Part shown: positions 1 through 9,067 of the stretch, piece after piece
How positions within the stretch are numbered: the stretch's first letter is position 1
Layout of the letters: every line of letters begins with the position of its first letter
Origin: an uncultured Lachnospiraceae bacterium
Lineage (GTDB): Bacteria > Bacillota > Clostridia > Lachnospirales > Lachnospiraceae
DNA: 64,000 nt
Direction of reading: 5' to 3'
Assembly: GCA_910579865.1 (NCBI GenBank)
Contig: CAJTXA010000003.1
Span: 124,001-188,000, forward strand
Made by a program: the position numbers and the translations under genes
The notes under the pieces: model-generated
Told to the model about the DNA's origin: nothing
Database searches by the model: none
Seen by the model: only the letters and a program-made list of their open reading frames with translations

Positions 1-45
1 TAATTTAATATCACAAAACTTCTCTTCTTTGCGATTGCTCATCAT
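1..45 (-). CDS. Possible 5' end of a divergent gene cut by the window edge
   Basis: An ATG-ATG pair at 45 and 42 on the minus strand opens a frame (MMSNRKEEKFCDIKL) that runs off the left edge without a stop. An AGAAAGG stretch lies just upstream. Only 15 residues are visible, so no family can be named. It would be divergent from nrdD and share its regulatory region. It may be spurious. Confidence 0.3.
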   Translation of the reverse strand, partial: MMSNRKEEKFCDIKL

Positions 46-85
46 AACCTTTCTGTTCTTTTTCTTATTTTTCAGAATATTCTAA

Positions 86-120
86 ACACGATTTATCGAC
101 ATATCCACAATATATAGTGT
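86..120 (+). promoter_or_regulatory. Putative tandem NrdR boxes upstream of nrdD
   Basis: The 16-mer at 105-120 (ccaCAATATATAGtgt) matches the NrdR-box consensus acaCwAtATaTwGtgt closely. A weaker copy lies at 86-101 (acaCGATTTATCGaca). NrdR is the ATP-cone repressor of ribonucleotide reductase genes. The start-to-start spacing is 19 bp, shorter than the usual three helical turns, so the upstream copy is the less certain one. Confidence 0.6.
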
Positions 121-145
121 TTTAATACTAATTCTAATCTAGATA

Positions 146-174
146 TAGACATTTCCTTTTAGAGATGCTATAAT
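146..174 (+). promoter_or_regulatory. SigA-type promoter of nrdD
   Basis: There is a TAGACA -35 at 146-151, a 17-bp spacer and an extended -10 (TGc-TATAAT) at 166-174. The NrdR-like boxes lie just upstream. The leader to the nrdD start at 271 is about 90 nt and can form small stems (tcgagt 184-189 with actcga 211-216). Confidence 0.65.
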
Positions 175-270
175 GTGCTGTAATCGAGTTTAACATATAA
201 TTTCTTAGACACTCGATACCAAACCCAACTATTGGGAAATAATTGTATCTTAAAACTGGGAGGCTTTACA

Positions 271-2397
271 ATGAAAGTAATCAAGCGGAATGGCCGTGAA
301 GTGCCATATGACAGCAGTAAAATTATCATTGCTGTCCAGAAAGCGAATAAGGAAGTTCCAAGCGATGAAAAGGTGACCGATATCCGAATTCAGGAAATTG
401 TGTCCCATATCGAGGCTCGCCACCTTAATTCGATGTATGTAGAAGAAATACAGGATATGATTGAGCAAGAATTAATGGCTGACAACAAATTTATCCTTGC
501 TAAAAAGTACATCATTTACCGCTACCAACGTGATATGGTGCGCAAAGCCAATACGACAGATGAATCCATTATGAGTTTAATCAAAAACCGAAACAAAGAT
601 GTAGCAGAGGAAAACTCCAATAAAAATGCTTCTGTTGCCTCTACTCAACGGGATTTAATTGCCGGAGAAGTCTCCAAAGATTTAACTAGAAGGTTGCTAT
701 TACCAGACTATATCTCGAAAGCACATGACGAAGGTGCAATTCACTTTCATGATGCAGACTATTTCTTACAGCCTATTTTTAATTGTTGTCTTATTAATAT
801 CGGTGATATGTTAGACAATGGTACTGTAATGAATGGAAAACTGATTGAAAGTCCAAAAAGTTTTCAGGTTGCTTGTACGGTAATGACTCAAATTATCTCT
901 GCTGTAGCCAGCAGTCAGTACGGGGGACAGTCTGTTGATATTCGCCATCTTGGAAAATACTTAAGAAAAAGTTACCACAAATATAGAACCCGCTATATCG
1001 AAACCTTTGGTGATTCTCTAGAACCAAAATTACTTGATCAACTGGTATCTGAACGTCTACGAGATGAACTGCGCTCTGGTGTGCAAACCATTCAATATCA
1101 GATCAATACACTGATGACTACAAATGGACAATCTCCTTTTGTCACATTATTTTTAAACTTAGACAAAAATGATGACTATTTACCAGAAAATGCTATGATT
1201 GTAGAGGAAATTTTACGGCAGCGTTTAGAGGGAATTAAAAATGAAAAGGGAGTTTATGTTACACCTGCTTTTCCAAAATTGGTCTATGTACTAGATGAAC
1301 ATAACTGTTTAAAAGGCGGAGAATATGACTATATTACAAAACTGGCTGTAAAATGCTCTGCTAAACGTCTCTATCCTGATTACATATCTGCAAAGAAAAT
1401 GCGGGAAAATTATGAAAACAATGTCTTTAGCTGTATGGGCTGCCGTAGTTTTTTAGCACCATGGAAAGATAAAAATGGAAACTATCAATTTGAGGGCCGC
1501 TTTAATCAAGGTGTTGTCAGTCTCAATCTGCCACAGATAGGTATTTTAGCAAAGAAAAATGAGGACAAGTTCTGGGAATTAATGGATGAACGCCTTCAGC
1601 TCTGCTATGAAGCCCTAATGTGTCGGCATTATGCCTTAGAAGGTACGCTTTCTGATACAAGTCCAATCCACTGGCAATATGGTGCTATTGCACGGCTTGA
1701 TAAAAAAGAACCAATTGATCAATTACTGCACGATGGTTATTCTACCATATCATTAGGTTATATTGGTCTGTATGAAGTGACAAAATTAATGACAGGCGTA
1801 AGTCATACCGATCCAATTGGTACGGATTTTGCGCTTCGTGTTATGAGACGGATGCGTGCAGCAACGGATCGTTGGAAAAAAGAAACCGGAATTGGTTTTA
1901 GCCTTTATGGAACACCAGCCGAATCTCTTTGTTATCGTTTTGCAAGAATCGATCAACAACGTTTTGGCGATATTCCTGATATTACTGATAAAGGATACTA
2001 TACGAATTCCTACCATGTCGATGTACGGGAAAAAATCGACGCTTTTACAAAATTTCAATTTGAAAGCCAATTTCAAACTATCTCTTCTGGCGGTGCAATT
2101 TCCTATGTAGAGATTCCAAATATGCGTCACAATCTGCCTGCTTTAGAGGAACTGGTAAAATATATTTATGACAACATTCAATATGCTGAATTTAATACCA
2201 AATCAGATTATTGCCATGTATGTGGATTTGATGGTGAAATTGAAATTAATGATGCCTTTGAATGGGAATGTCCAAATTGTCATAACAAAGACCACAATAA
2301 AATGAATGTAACAAGAAGAACTTGTGGATATCTTGGAGAAAATTTCTGGAATGTTGGAAAAACAAAAGAAATAAAAGCCCGTGTATTACATCTATAA
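271..2397 (+). CDS. nrdD: Anaerobic (class III) ribonucleoside-triphosphate reductase
   Basis: Reduces NTPs to dNTPs by glycyl-radical chemistry, without oxygen. The start is placed at ATG 271 (MKVIKRNGR), directly behind GGGAGGC; an in-frame TTG at 232 has no such site. The 708-aa protein has an N-terminal ATP-cone (about residues 1-90), the barrel core, a C-terminal zinc site (CHVCG and CPNCH) and the glycyl-radical loop RRTCGYLGENFWN near the end. Length and motifs are complete for the family. Its activase nrdG lies 580 bp downstream, separated by a broken MmcQ gene on the opposite strand. Control by NrdR is inferred from the upstream boxes. Confidence 0.97.
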   Translation: MKVIKRNGREVPYDSSKIIIAVQKANKEVPSDEKVTDIRIQEIVSHIEARHLNSMYVEEIQDMIEQELMADNKFILAKKYIIYRYQRDMVRKANTTDESIMSLIKNRNKDVAEENSNKNASVASTQRDLIAGEVSKDLTRRLLLPDYISKAHDEGAIHFHDADYFLQPIFNCCLINIGDMLDNGTVMNGKLIESPKSFQVACTVMTQIISAVASSQYGGQSVDIRHLGKYLRKSYHKYRTRYIETFGDSLEPKLLDQLVSERLRDELRSGVQTIQYQINTLMTTNGQSPFVTLFLNLDKNDDYLPENAMIVEEILRQRLEGIKNEKGVYVTPAFPKLVYVLDEHNCLKGGEYDYITKLAVKCSAKRLYPDYISAKKMRENYENNVFSCMGCRSFLAPWKDKNGNYQFEGRFNQGVVSLNLPQIGILAKKNEDKFWELMDERLQLCYEALMCRHYALEGTLSDTSPIHWQYGAIARLDKKEPIDQLLHDGYSTISLGYIGLYEVTKLMTGVSHTDPIGTDFALRVMRRMRAATDRWKKETGIGFSLYGTPAESLCYRFARIDQQRFGDIPDITDKGYYTNSYHVDVREKIDAFTKFQFESQFQTISSGGAISYVEIPNMRHNLPALEELVKYIYDNIQYAEFNTKSDYCHVCGFDGEIEINDAFEWECPNCHNKDHNKMNVTRRTCGYLGENFWNVGKTKEIKARVLHL

Positions 2398-2441
2398 TTT
2401 TATCTTCTGTTATGAATTAAATATAATACAATAATACAAAC

Positions 2442-2480
2442 TGAGCACTTAGATCTGTTCTTTTTATTTCTAAGTGCTCA
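2442..2480. terminator. Inverted repeat between nrdD and the MmcQ remnant
   Basis: The 11-bp perfect arms TGAGCACTTAG (2442-2452) and CTAAGTGCTCA (2470-2480) flank a 17-nt T-rich loop. The right arm overlaps the stop codon of the minus-strand MmcQ remnant. No clear T-run follows either arm, so its role as a terminator for converging transcripts is tentative. Confidence 0.4.
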
Positions 2481-2783
2481 ATCTCTCTATAAAGTTTGCT
2501 TTTTTTCTAAGCATTTCTTTTATTAACTGATAGGATTGATCTAACAAATCTTTTAATAAATCATCTGGTACTTCTCCATCTGGTTCTATCGAATTCCAAT
2601 GTGTTTTATTCATATAATACCCAGGTACAATATCTTTATATTGCGCCCTTAAAAAATCCCCATCGAATGGTTTTAGCTTTACTGTAATATAATATGGCTT
2701 GTTTTCCTTATCCAATCTTTTTGAAGGTCTTTTGTTACTCCAGCTTTTTTCATTAAATATTCTTCTATCCATTCATATTTCAT
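2470..2783 (-). pseudogene. Broken MmcQ/YjbR-family DNA-binding protein gene
   Basis: MmcQ/YjbR proteins are about 115-aa CyaY-like DNA-binding-fold proteins. From ATG 2783, behind GGAGAGAAG, one frame reads MKYEWIEEYLMKKAG then VTKDLQKDW, the typical N-terminus, but soon stops. Another frame then supplies the typical C-terminal half (DKENKPYYITVKLKP, YKDIVPGYYMNKTHWNS, VPDDLLKDLLDQSYQL). About 16-20 residues that normally carry an RY..G.KMFA-type motif are missing at the join. The gene therefore has a small internal deletion plus a frameshift, probably between short TTGGA-like repeats, and is unlikely to make a functional protein. An ATG at 2772 could express only the C-terminal part. Confidence 0.75.
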
Positions 2784-2975
2784 ATAATCTTCTCTCCTTT
2801 TTCTTTTAATCTCCAGCACGATATAATTTCTATTATACAAGATCATAAAAAAGAAACAATTCTTATTTTTATTTCTCCTAATATTTTTCTTATCTTTTTG
2901 ATTTTTCTGTTGCTATTCTAAGTATTTTAGTGTATGATAGTTAAAATAAATTTTCAAAGAAGGGAGGCATATTTT

Positions 2976-3503
2976 GTGAATTATGCAGATATCAAACGTC
3001 ATGATATAGCAAATGGCACAGGGGTACGTGTTTCCCTTTTTGTCAGTGGATGTACTCATCACTGCAAAGGCTGTTTTAACTCTGAAACATGGGATTTCTC
3101 TTATGGCACTCCATTTACACAAGAAACAATCGATCAAATTCTTTTGTATTGTAAGCCAGACTATATCGCTGGATTAAGCCTACTTGGAGGAGAACCCTTT
3201 GAACGAGAAAACCAGATTGCTCTTATTCCTCTGGTAAAACAATTCAAAGAACTCTTTCCTCAAAAAACAATCTGGTGCTGGTCTGGCTATCTTTTTGACC
3301 GTGACATCCGAGATACAATGTCTGTCAAATGGCCAGAAACCAAAGAGTTTCTATTCTATCTTGATATTTTAGTAGATGGAGAATTTATAGAAGCACAAAA
3401 AAATCATAGTTTAGTTTTTCGAGGTTCTTCCAATCAGCGCATTATTCTAGTACCAGAATCTTTAAAAGAAAACAAAATCCTTCTTTGGACTCCTGCCGAT
3501 TAG
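2976..3503 (+). CDS. nrdG: Anaerobic ribonucleotide reductase activating protein (radical SAM)
   Basis: Uses S-adenosylmethionine and a 4Fe-4S cluster to install the glycyl radical on NrdD. The start is placed at GTG 2976 (MNYADIKRHD), 6 nt behind AGGGAGG; the in-frame ATG at 2934 has no ribosome site. The cluster-binding CxxxCxxC is visible as CTHHCKGC, followed by the GGEPF glycine motif. The 175-aa length is normal. dut follows 56 nt downstream, then pyrB, pyrI and a HAD phosphatase, so the genes form a nucleotide-supply cluster, probably co-transcribed. Confidence 0.96.
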   Translation: MNYADIKRHDIANGTGVRVSLFVSGCTHHCKGCFNSETWDFSYGTPFTQETIDQILLYCKPDYIAGLSLLGGEPFERENQIALIPLVKQFKELFPQKTIWCWSGYLFDRDIRDTMSVKWPETKEFLFYLDILVDGEFIEAQKNHSLVFRGSSNQRIILVPESLKENKILLWTPAD

Positions 3504-3559
3504 AACCCTATAAAAAAACTTATTATTATGAATATGAAAAGGAAAGGATACTCACTTTT

Positions 3560-4006
3560 ATGCAAACTGAAACAATCCCAATTAAAAAACTCCACAAAGA
3601 CGCCATTATCCCTACCTATGGAACAGAATTTTCTGCTGGTGCAGATCTTTATGCTTGTATTGAGCATACTATTTCTATTGCACCACAGGAAACGATTCTG
3701 ATTCCAACTGGGATTGCTCTTGAAATTCCCGTTGGATATGTAGGCCTTATCTATGCGAGAAGCGGCCTTGCAACGAAACGTGGAATTGCTCCTGCTAATA
3801 AAGTTAGTGTTATTGATTCCGATTATCGGGGAGAATTAATGATTCCACTTCATAATCATTCCACTATTCCAGAAGAAATTGCACCAAAAGAACGAATTGC
3901 CCAGATTATATTTACTCCTTACCGAAAGGGTATCTTTCAAGAGACGGATGAACTTAATCATACAAATCGAGAAACTGGCGGTTTCGGTTCTACTGGTAAA
4001 TTTTAA
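3560..4006 (+). CDS. dut: Deoxyuridine 5'-triphosphate nucleotidohydrolase (dUTPase)
   Basis: Hydrolyses dUTP to dUMP and PPi, keeping uracil out of DNA and supplying dTMP precursor. The start is ATG 3560 (MQTETIPIKK), with GGAAAGGA about 11 nt upstream; longer in-frame extensions overlap nrdG and lack homology-like sequence. Trimeric dUTPase motifs are present: AGADLYA, YARSGLATK, VIDSDYRGE and the C-terminal GGFGSTGKF flap. The 148-aa length is typical. It sits between nrdG and pyrB, consistent with dNTP metabolism. Confidence 0.95.
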   Translation: MQTETIPIKKLHKDAIIPTYGTEFSAGADLYACIEHTISIAPQETILIPTGIALEIPVGYVGLIYARSGLATKRGIAPANKVSVIDSDYRGELMIPLHNHSTIPEEIAPKERIAQIIFTPYRKGIFQETDELNHTNRETGGFGSTGKF

Positions 4007-4039
4007 AATTAAAATTAGTATTTTATAAAGGAGGTACTT

Positions 4040-4957
4040 ATGAGACACTTGATTAGCCCATTGGATTTTTCTGTAGAGGAATTAGACGAATTAATGAATC
4101 TTGCTCTTGATATTAGTAAAAACCCAAAAAAATACGCAGAAGTTTGTCATGGGAAAAAAATTGCAACTCTTTTTTATGAGCCAAGCACCCGCACCCGCCT
4201 TAGTTTTGAAGCGGCTATGATGAATCTTGGCGGAAATGCTCTAGGCTTCTCTTCCGCTTCCTCTTCCTCTGCTGCAAAAGGAGAAAGTGTAGCAGACACA
4301 ATTCGAATTGTATCCTGTTATGCTGATATTTGTGCCATGCGTCATCCAAAAGAAGGAGCTGCTTTAGTAGCAGCTATGAACTCTTCTATCCCTGTTATCA
4401 ATGCAGGTGATGGCGGACATCAGCATCCTACACAGACACTTACCGATTTAATGACCATCCGCACTTTAAAAGGGCATTTAAACTCTATTACAATTGGTCT
4501 ATGCGGCGATCTAAAATTTGGACGTACGGTTCATTCCTTAATCAATGCACTTGTTCGTTATTCTAATGTCAAATTTCTTTTAATCTCTCCCAATGAATTA
4601 CGTGTACCTAGCTATATTCGTCATGATGTATTAGAAGCAAATGGCTCTGAATATGAAGAAGTATCCCAATTAGAAGATGCTCTTCCAAAATTAGATTTAC
4701 TTTATATGACACGTGTACAAAAAGAACGGTTTTTTAATGAAGAAGAGTATATTCGTATGAAAGATTGTTATATTTTAGATTCAAAAAAAATGATGCTTGC
4801 CCGTCCTGATATGTTAGTACTGCATCCTCTTCCTCGTGTAAACGAAATCTCAGTAGAAGTGGATCGTGATCCACGTGCAGTCTACTTTAAGCAAGTACAA
4901 TATGGTGTCTATATCCGAATGGCACTGATTTTAAAATTATTAGAAATACAGGTTTAA
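4040..4957 (+). CDS. pyrB: Aspartate carbamoyltransferase, catalytic chain
   Basis: Joins carbamoyl phosphate and aspartate to make N-carbamoyl-aspartate, the committed step of pyrimidine synthesis. The 305-aa protein starts at ATG 4040 behind AAAGGAGG. The carbamoyl-phosphate loop (EPSTRTRLSFE), HQHPTQT and HPLPRVNE are all present. It is followed 28 nt later by pyrI, so the enzyme is probably the allosteric dodecamer. No PyrR-type attenuator was seen upstream. Confidence 0.97.
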   Translation: MRHLISPLDFSVEELDELMNLALDISKNPKKYAEVCHGKKIATLFYEPSTRTRLSFEAAMMNLGGNALGFSSASSSSAAKGESVADTIRIVSCYADICAMRHPKEGAALVAAMNSSIPVINAGDGGHQHPTQTLTDLMTIRTLKGHLNSITIGLCGDLKFGRTVHSLINALVRYSNVKFLLISPNELRVPSYIRHDVLEANGSEYEEVSQLEDALPKLDLLYMTRVQKERFFNEEEYIRMKDCYILDSKKMMLARPDMLVLHPLPRVNEISVEVDRDPRAVYFKQVQYGVYIRMALILKLLEIQV

Positions 4958-4985
4958 TTCTACTAAAAACGGAGGTGATATTATT

Positions 4986-5408
4986 ATGCTAAATGTAGGT
5001 GCTCTTCAAGAAGGATTTGTACTTGATCATATTAAAGCTGGAAAAGCAATGTCAATTTATCATGATTTAGGTCTTGATAAAATTGAAGATTGTGTTGCTA
5101 TCATCAAAAATGCCCGCAGCAATAAGATGGGAAAAAAAGATATTATTAAAATCGAAGCTCCTATTGAAAGTATCAATCTCGATACACTTGGATTTATTGA
5201 TCACAATATTACAGTAAATATTATTAAAAATGGTCAAATTGTTGGAAAAAAGAATCTTACTCATCCTAAGAAAATTACTAATATTGTAAAATGCAAAAAT
5301 CCACGTTGTATCACTACAATTGAGCAGGAATTAGAGCAAATTTTTATCTTAACAGATGAAGAACATGCGATATACCGTTGTCTATATTGTGAAGAAAAAT
5401 ATAATTAA
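4986..5408 (+). CDS. pyrI: Aspartate carbamoyltransferase, regulatory chain
   Basis: Zinc-binding regulatory subunit that binds CTP/ATP and assembles with PyrB trimers. At 140 aa it is slightly shorter than the enterobacterial form. The N-terminal allosteric domain begins right at the start (VGALQEGFVLDHIKAG). The C-terminal zinc knot uses CKNPRC and CLYC, matching the four-cysteine site of the family. The ribosome site is GGAGGTG at 4971-4977. It is directly downstream of its partner pyrB. Confidence 0.95.
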   Translation: MLNVGALQEGFVLDHIKAGKAMSIYHDLGLDKIEDCVAIIKNARSNKMGKKDIIKIEAPIESINLDTLGFIDHNITVNIIKNGQIVGKKNLTHPKKITNIVKCKNPRCITTIEQELEQIFILTDEEHAIYRCLYCEEKYN

Positions 5409-5431
5409 AGAAGAAAGTGCAGGATAACAAT

Positions 5432-6241
5432 ATGGATTATCAAATGTTGGTTTTAGATATTGATGGAACATTAACAACTTCAAAAAAAGAAATCAGTCCC
5501 GCTACCCGTGAAGCGTTACTTGCTATTCAAGAAGAAGGATTTTTGGTTGTACTAGCTTCTGGCAGACCGACTGGTGGAATGATACGATATGCAAAAGAAC
5601 TTCAATTAAAAAAATATGGAAATTATCTGCTTTCCTTTAATGGAGCTCGAATTGTCAACTGTAAAACAGAAGAAATTATCTATGAGAAAACACTTCCACA
5701 AACGGTTATACCTAGTCTTTATCAAGAAGCTCTTCGTTGGAATGTTGGAATCTTAGCCTATGAAGAAAATTGTATTATAGCTGGTACTCCAATTGATCGT
5801 TATATGGAAATCGAATCTCGAATTAATGCACTCCCTTTAAAAGAAGTACAACAATTCGATTCCTATGTTACTTTTCCTTCAAATAAATGTCTTATTACAG
5901 GAGAACCAGAACGACTGCTTCAGGTAGAGGCTGCACTAAAAGAACAATACCATACGTATCTTAGTATCTATCGTTCGGAGCCTTACTTCTTAGAAATCAT
6001 GCCACAGCAGATTGATAAAGCCCATTCTCTTCAAAAGTTAGTCACCTCACTGGGACTTACTATGGATCAAATGATTTGCTGCGGAGATGGATTTAATGAT
6101 GTCACTATGATTGAAGCCGCTGGACTAGGCGTTGCTATGTCAAATGCACAAGATGTAGTAAAAGATGCGGCTGATTATATTACTGATTCCAATGATAATG
6201 AAGGAATTGTACAAGTAATTCAACGTTTTTTAAAGCGATAA
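5432..6241 (+). CDS. Cof-type HAD-superfamily sugar-phosphate phosphatase
   Basis: Member of the Cof/YidA group (HAD subfamily IIB), which dephosphorylates sugar phosphates and related metabolites; the true substrate is unknown. The preferred start is ATG 5432 (MDYQMLVLDID), 7 nt behind AGGA; a GTG at 5417 is possible. Motif I is DIDGTLT, motif II is the Ser in LASGRPT, and motif III/IV are the Lys of DKAHSL and GDGFNDVTMI. Its type C2 cap spans about residues 85-190. It is last in the nrdG-dut-pyrBI cluster, 23 nt after pyrI, suggesting co-expression. Confidence 0.9.
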   Translation: MDYQMLVLDIDGTLTTSKKEISPATREALLAIQEEGFLVVLASGRPTGGMIRYAKELQLKKYGNYLLSFNGARIVNCKTEEIIYEKTLPQTVIPSLYQEALRWNVGILAYEENCIIAGTPIDRYMEIESRINALPLKEVQQFDSYVTFPSNKCLITGEPERLLQVEAALKEQYHTYLSIYRSEPYFLEIMPQQIDKAHSLQKLVTSLGLTMDQMICCGDGFNDVTMIEAAGLGVAMSNAQDVVKDAADYITDSNDNEGIVQVIQRFLKR

Positions 6242-6321
6242 ACTTTATAATAATAAACAAAATTAGAAAATAATCCGTGTCAACCATAAGTAATGGAAAA
6301 TACAAATATAGAGGTAATAAT

Positions 6322-7107
6322 ATGATAATAAATACTATACCATTTGAAAATGGTTCTTTAGAAACAATGATTGACAGGCTTTATAAAACTATGAACTCTA
6401 TGGATAAGGGATGGTCAAAAAAGACAGAGCCAGCTTCACAAAGTCAAATCCAGACATTGGCAAATATTTTGGAACAACATGGCAGAAGTATCCCGCTTGC
6501 TTATCGTTTCTTTTTGCAATCAATGGGAAAAAATGACAATGGTTTATTAGAACAGGAATGGGACGGATACTCGGAAGTGAATAGTGATACATTATTGGAA
6601 AATTACAGTGTAGGTTATAATGATTTCGTTTCTGATGGTTTCCTGCCTTTTTCTTTTCACTGGGCAGATGCTATATTATCAATGAAACTGTCAGAAAGCG
6701 ATAATCCACCTATTTATTGCAATTGTTATGACGAATTATTTTCTGGCTCATTTGAAAACTATCTATTTCAAATGGCGTTCCGTCGAATGAAAAAGACACA
6801 ATTTTTATATCAGGTTGATTGTGCAACTTCCAAAGCAGGTTTTTGTGACATTTTAAAAAAATTGGCACAGAATCTTCCATGGACAAAGCCAATGGAATTT
6901 ATCGAGTCTATATTAAAACCATACCAGTTACAAAAAGCATGGTTTAGTGATGATGTGCGTTTTTATGGTATTTCATTCGAATATATTATAAGTGTCGATT
7001 TGCATTGGGCACTTAATATTACAATTTCTAGTAACAATCACATTGCTGTTCAAAACATGAAGAAAAGTCTAACCTCTTTATTTGGATCTTCCCTGCATTG
7101 GAAATGA
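6322..7107 (+). CDS. SMI1/KNR4 (SUKH)-like protein
   Basis: The start is placed at ATG 6322 (MIINTIPFENG) behind GAGG. The 261-aa protein has a region at about residues 35-70 (SQIQTLANILEQHG then IPLAYRFFLQSMG) resembling the SUKH signature in which a helix is followed by LPxxYxxFLxxxG. SUKH proteins often act as immunity proteins against contact-dependent nuclease toxins, but many are uncharacterised. No toxin gene is adjacent here, so the immunity role is only a family-level possibility. It has its own terminator and may be transcribed independently of the upstream HAD gene, which ends 80 nt before. Confidence 0.55.
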   Translation: MIINTIPFENGSLETMIDRLYKTMNSMDKGWSKKTEPASQSQIQTLANILEQHGRSIPLAYRFFLQSMGKNDNGLLEQEWDGYSEVNSDTLLENYSVGYNDFVSDGFLPFSFHWADAILSMKLSESDNPPIYCNCYDELFSGSFENYLFQMAFRRMKKTQFLYQVDCATSKAGFCDILKKLAQNLPWTKPMEFIESILKPYQLQKAWFSDDVRFYGISFEYIISVDLHWALNITISSNNHIAVQNMKKSLTSLFGSSLHWK

Positions 7108-7146
7108 ATTTTTAATGACGGAACAATTTATAAATAATAGCATAAA

Positions 7147-7190
7147 GACGCATGGAATAGTAAAATAAATCTAAGCCATGCGTCCTTTTT
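7147..7190 (+). terminator. Rho-independent terminator after the SUKH-like gene
   Basis: The 9-bp arms GACGCATGG (7147-7155) and CCATGCGTC (7176-7184) are followed by CTTTTT on the plus strand. The loop is 20 nt. It separates the plus-strand cluster from the converging GDPD gene. Confidence 0.75.
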
Positions 7191-7214
7191 GCACTTAAAA
7201 TACTTCGTGTTATT

Positions 7215-9035
7215 CTATCGCTCTAACATCAACCTTACATATTCCATAATCCCTTCGGTATCTTCCTCTCGATAAAGAATTTCACGTGCCAATACGGGAT
7301 AATCGGTTATCACATTATCTACTCCTAATAACTTCATTCTTTCCAATTCTGTTTTTGAATTTACTGTCCAAGCATGTACTTCATGTCCGCTTTCATGGAT
7401 TTGTTTTACAATTTTCTCATTTAAAATTCCAGAAGAAACACTAAAAAAGTCAACTGCATCATTGTCATAAAAAGAACCATATGCTGTAGAAAGAATATAC
7501 CCCGTTTCCAAATTTGGATTTTGTTCCTTTACTTGCTTTAAATACATTAAACTAGTGGAGGTTAATACACATTGATTTTCAAAATGATAGGCTTCAATTA
7601 ATGCAACTACATCTTCTACCAAATTGTCATCATGACCATTATTTTTTAATTCAATATTTAGCATTACACTATCTTGGCATAATTGCATTACCTCTTCCAA
7701 TGTTGGTATTTTCGTGTTGGTAAATTCCTCTCCCATATAACTTCCAGCATCCAAAGAACATACTGCTTGATAATCAAGATTCCATGGGCTTAAATTTATT
7801 CCTGTTGTACGTTTAAAACTTTTATCATGCAGCACAATAATTTTTCCATCTCTTGTCTTTTGCACATCTAACTCAATATAATCTGCCATCTGTGCAATTG
7901 CTAACTCAAACGCCGGAATGGTATTTTCTGGTGCCTCCTTTGAACTTCCTCTATGTGCCGTAATTTGAATTTCTGGAAAAATCTTTTTCGCATAATAGAC
8001 TCCATTTGATATCACATCACAGAGAAAAAAAATAAGAAATGCCCCTATCACTCCTGCCAAAATTTTTGCTGTCCATCGATTATTTTTCAATGAATGAGCA
8101 TCTTCCTCCTGAAATAAAATCGGCTCTGGCTCCATTTTTTCTTCTTCTCTATATTGATAATACATTCCCATTAAATAGGCTATTTCAAAAAATAATACTC
8201 CTATACTTCCCAATACCATAACTACTAATTGCAGCCAATCAAAAACGGTAAGCACCATAGCAAGTTGAATTGATTTATCTACAAAAGAATTAATCAGCCA
8301 AGCTGCAATCAAAGTTCCAATATAAAGAACAAGCTTGGATATAATATCAATAAAAATTCCTAAAATAAAAACCGAACCTGTTATAAAAATCGGCTTCTTT
8401 TTCCAAAATCGCTTACTATATTCTTTTGAATCTCTCCACGATTTTTTACCTAAAATCGCAAATGGAATACTAAATAATTTTGGTATATTATATAATACAA
8501 TGAAATAGAACCCTATTTGCAATCCATAAAAAACAGTTGGTATTGCTTTTAAATTTTTCATTATATCCCGAATTGCCTTTATCCTTTCTGCTGCTGGATA
8601 AAGATAAAACATCCCTGACGCTAAAATAAACAGTAAAATTAACCCTATACAAGAAAATTGATTTTTCTTCATTATCTCACATAAATACTGAAATCCTCTT
8701 ACAATAAGATGCCGTAATTTTAATCTTTCTCCATGTTCAGATGCCTGAAATGCTGCTAATAGTACACACACTTCAAACAACAAATAAATCACCAAAAATA
8801 ATAAAATAAAAATAGAAATAGCCAAAGACCACGGATACAATAAAAATCCAAAAAGATTTTTCGCTGTCAAATAATGATATCCTGCCTTTTTCAAAGCAAA
8901 CGAAAATAACCGTGTGTTTAAAGATACTACGCACACGGCAAACAAAATACGATAGATTAATTCAAATAAAATAATCTCCCGATAATTTAATTGTAACACA
9001 CGAAACATTCTTTTTATAACCCGTAAGACTTTCAT
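7215..9035 (-). CDS. Membrane-anchored glycerophosphodiester phosphodiesterase
   Basis: Hydrolyses glycerophosphodiesters, releasing glycerol-3-phosphate plus an alcohol, probably at the outer face of the membrane. The first roughly 340 residues hold several hydrophobic segments of the GPDPase membrane domain. The C-terminal 240 residues are a GDPD barrel with HRG...APENT, ELDVQ, HDKSFKRTT and ELKNNG. The open frame extends back to 9104, but that stretch lies inside the RNase P RNA gene, so the start is moved to ATG 9035 (MKVLRVIKRMF); ATG 9008 is also possible. No strong ribosome site is visible at either. It begins only 33 nt after the 3' end of rnpB, with no obvious terminator between. Confidence 0.85.
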   Translation of the reverse strand: MKVLRVIKRMFRVLQLNYREIILFELIYRILFAVCVVSLNTRLFSFALKKAGYHYLTAKNLFGFLLYPWSLAISIFILLFLVIYLLFEVCVLLAAFQASEHGERLKLRHLIVRGFQYLCEIMKKNQFSCIGLILLFILASGMFYLYPAAERIKAIRDIMKNLKAIPTVFYGLQIGFYFIVLYNIPKLFSIPFAILGKKSWRDSKEYSKRFWKKKPIFITGSVFILGIFIDIISKLVLYIGTLIAAWLINSFVDKSIQLAMVLTVFDWLQLVVMVLGSIGVLFFEIAYLMGMYYQYREEEKMEPEPILFQEEDAHSLKNNRWTAKILAGVIGAFLIFFLCDVISNGVYYAKKIFPEIQITAHRGSSKEAPENTIPAFELAIAQMADYIELDVQKTRDGKIIVLHDKSFKRTTGINLSPWNLDYQAVCSLDAGSYMGEEFTNTKIPTLEEVMQLCQDSVMLNIELKNNGHDDNLVEDVVALIEAYHFENQCVLTSTSLMYLKQVKEQNPNLETGYILSTAYGSFYDNDAVDFFSVSSGILNEKIVKQIHESGHEVHAWTVNSKTELERMKLLGVDNVITDYPVLAREILYREEDTEGIMEYVRLMLER

Positions 9036-9067
9036 CTTTTTTACCAATACTTTCAAAACTTTTCTTT

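Noticed and set aside
3836..4048. Minus-strand frame opposite dut
   Set aside because: Shadow of dut; its composition reflects the reverse complement of coding sequence.
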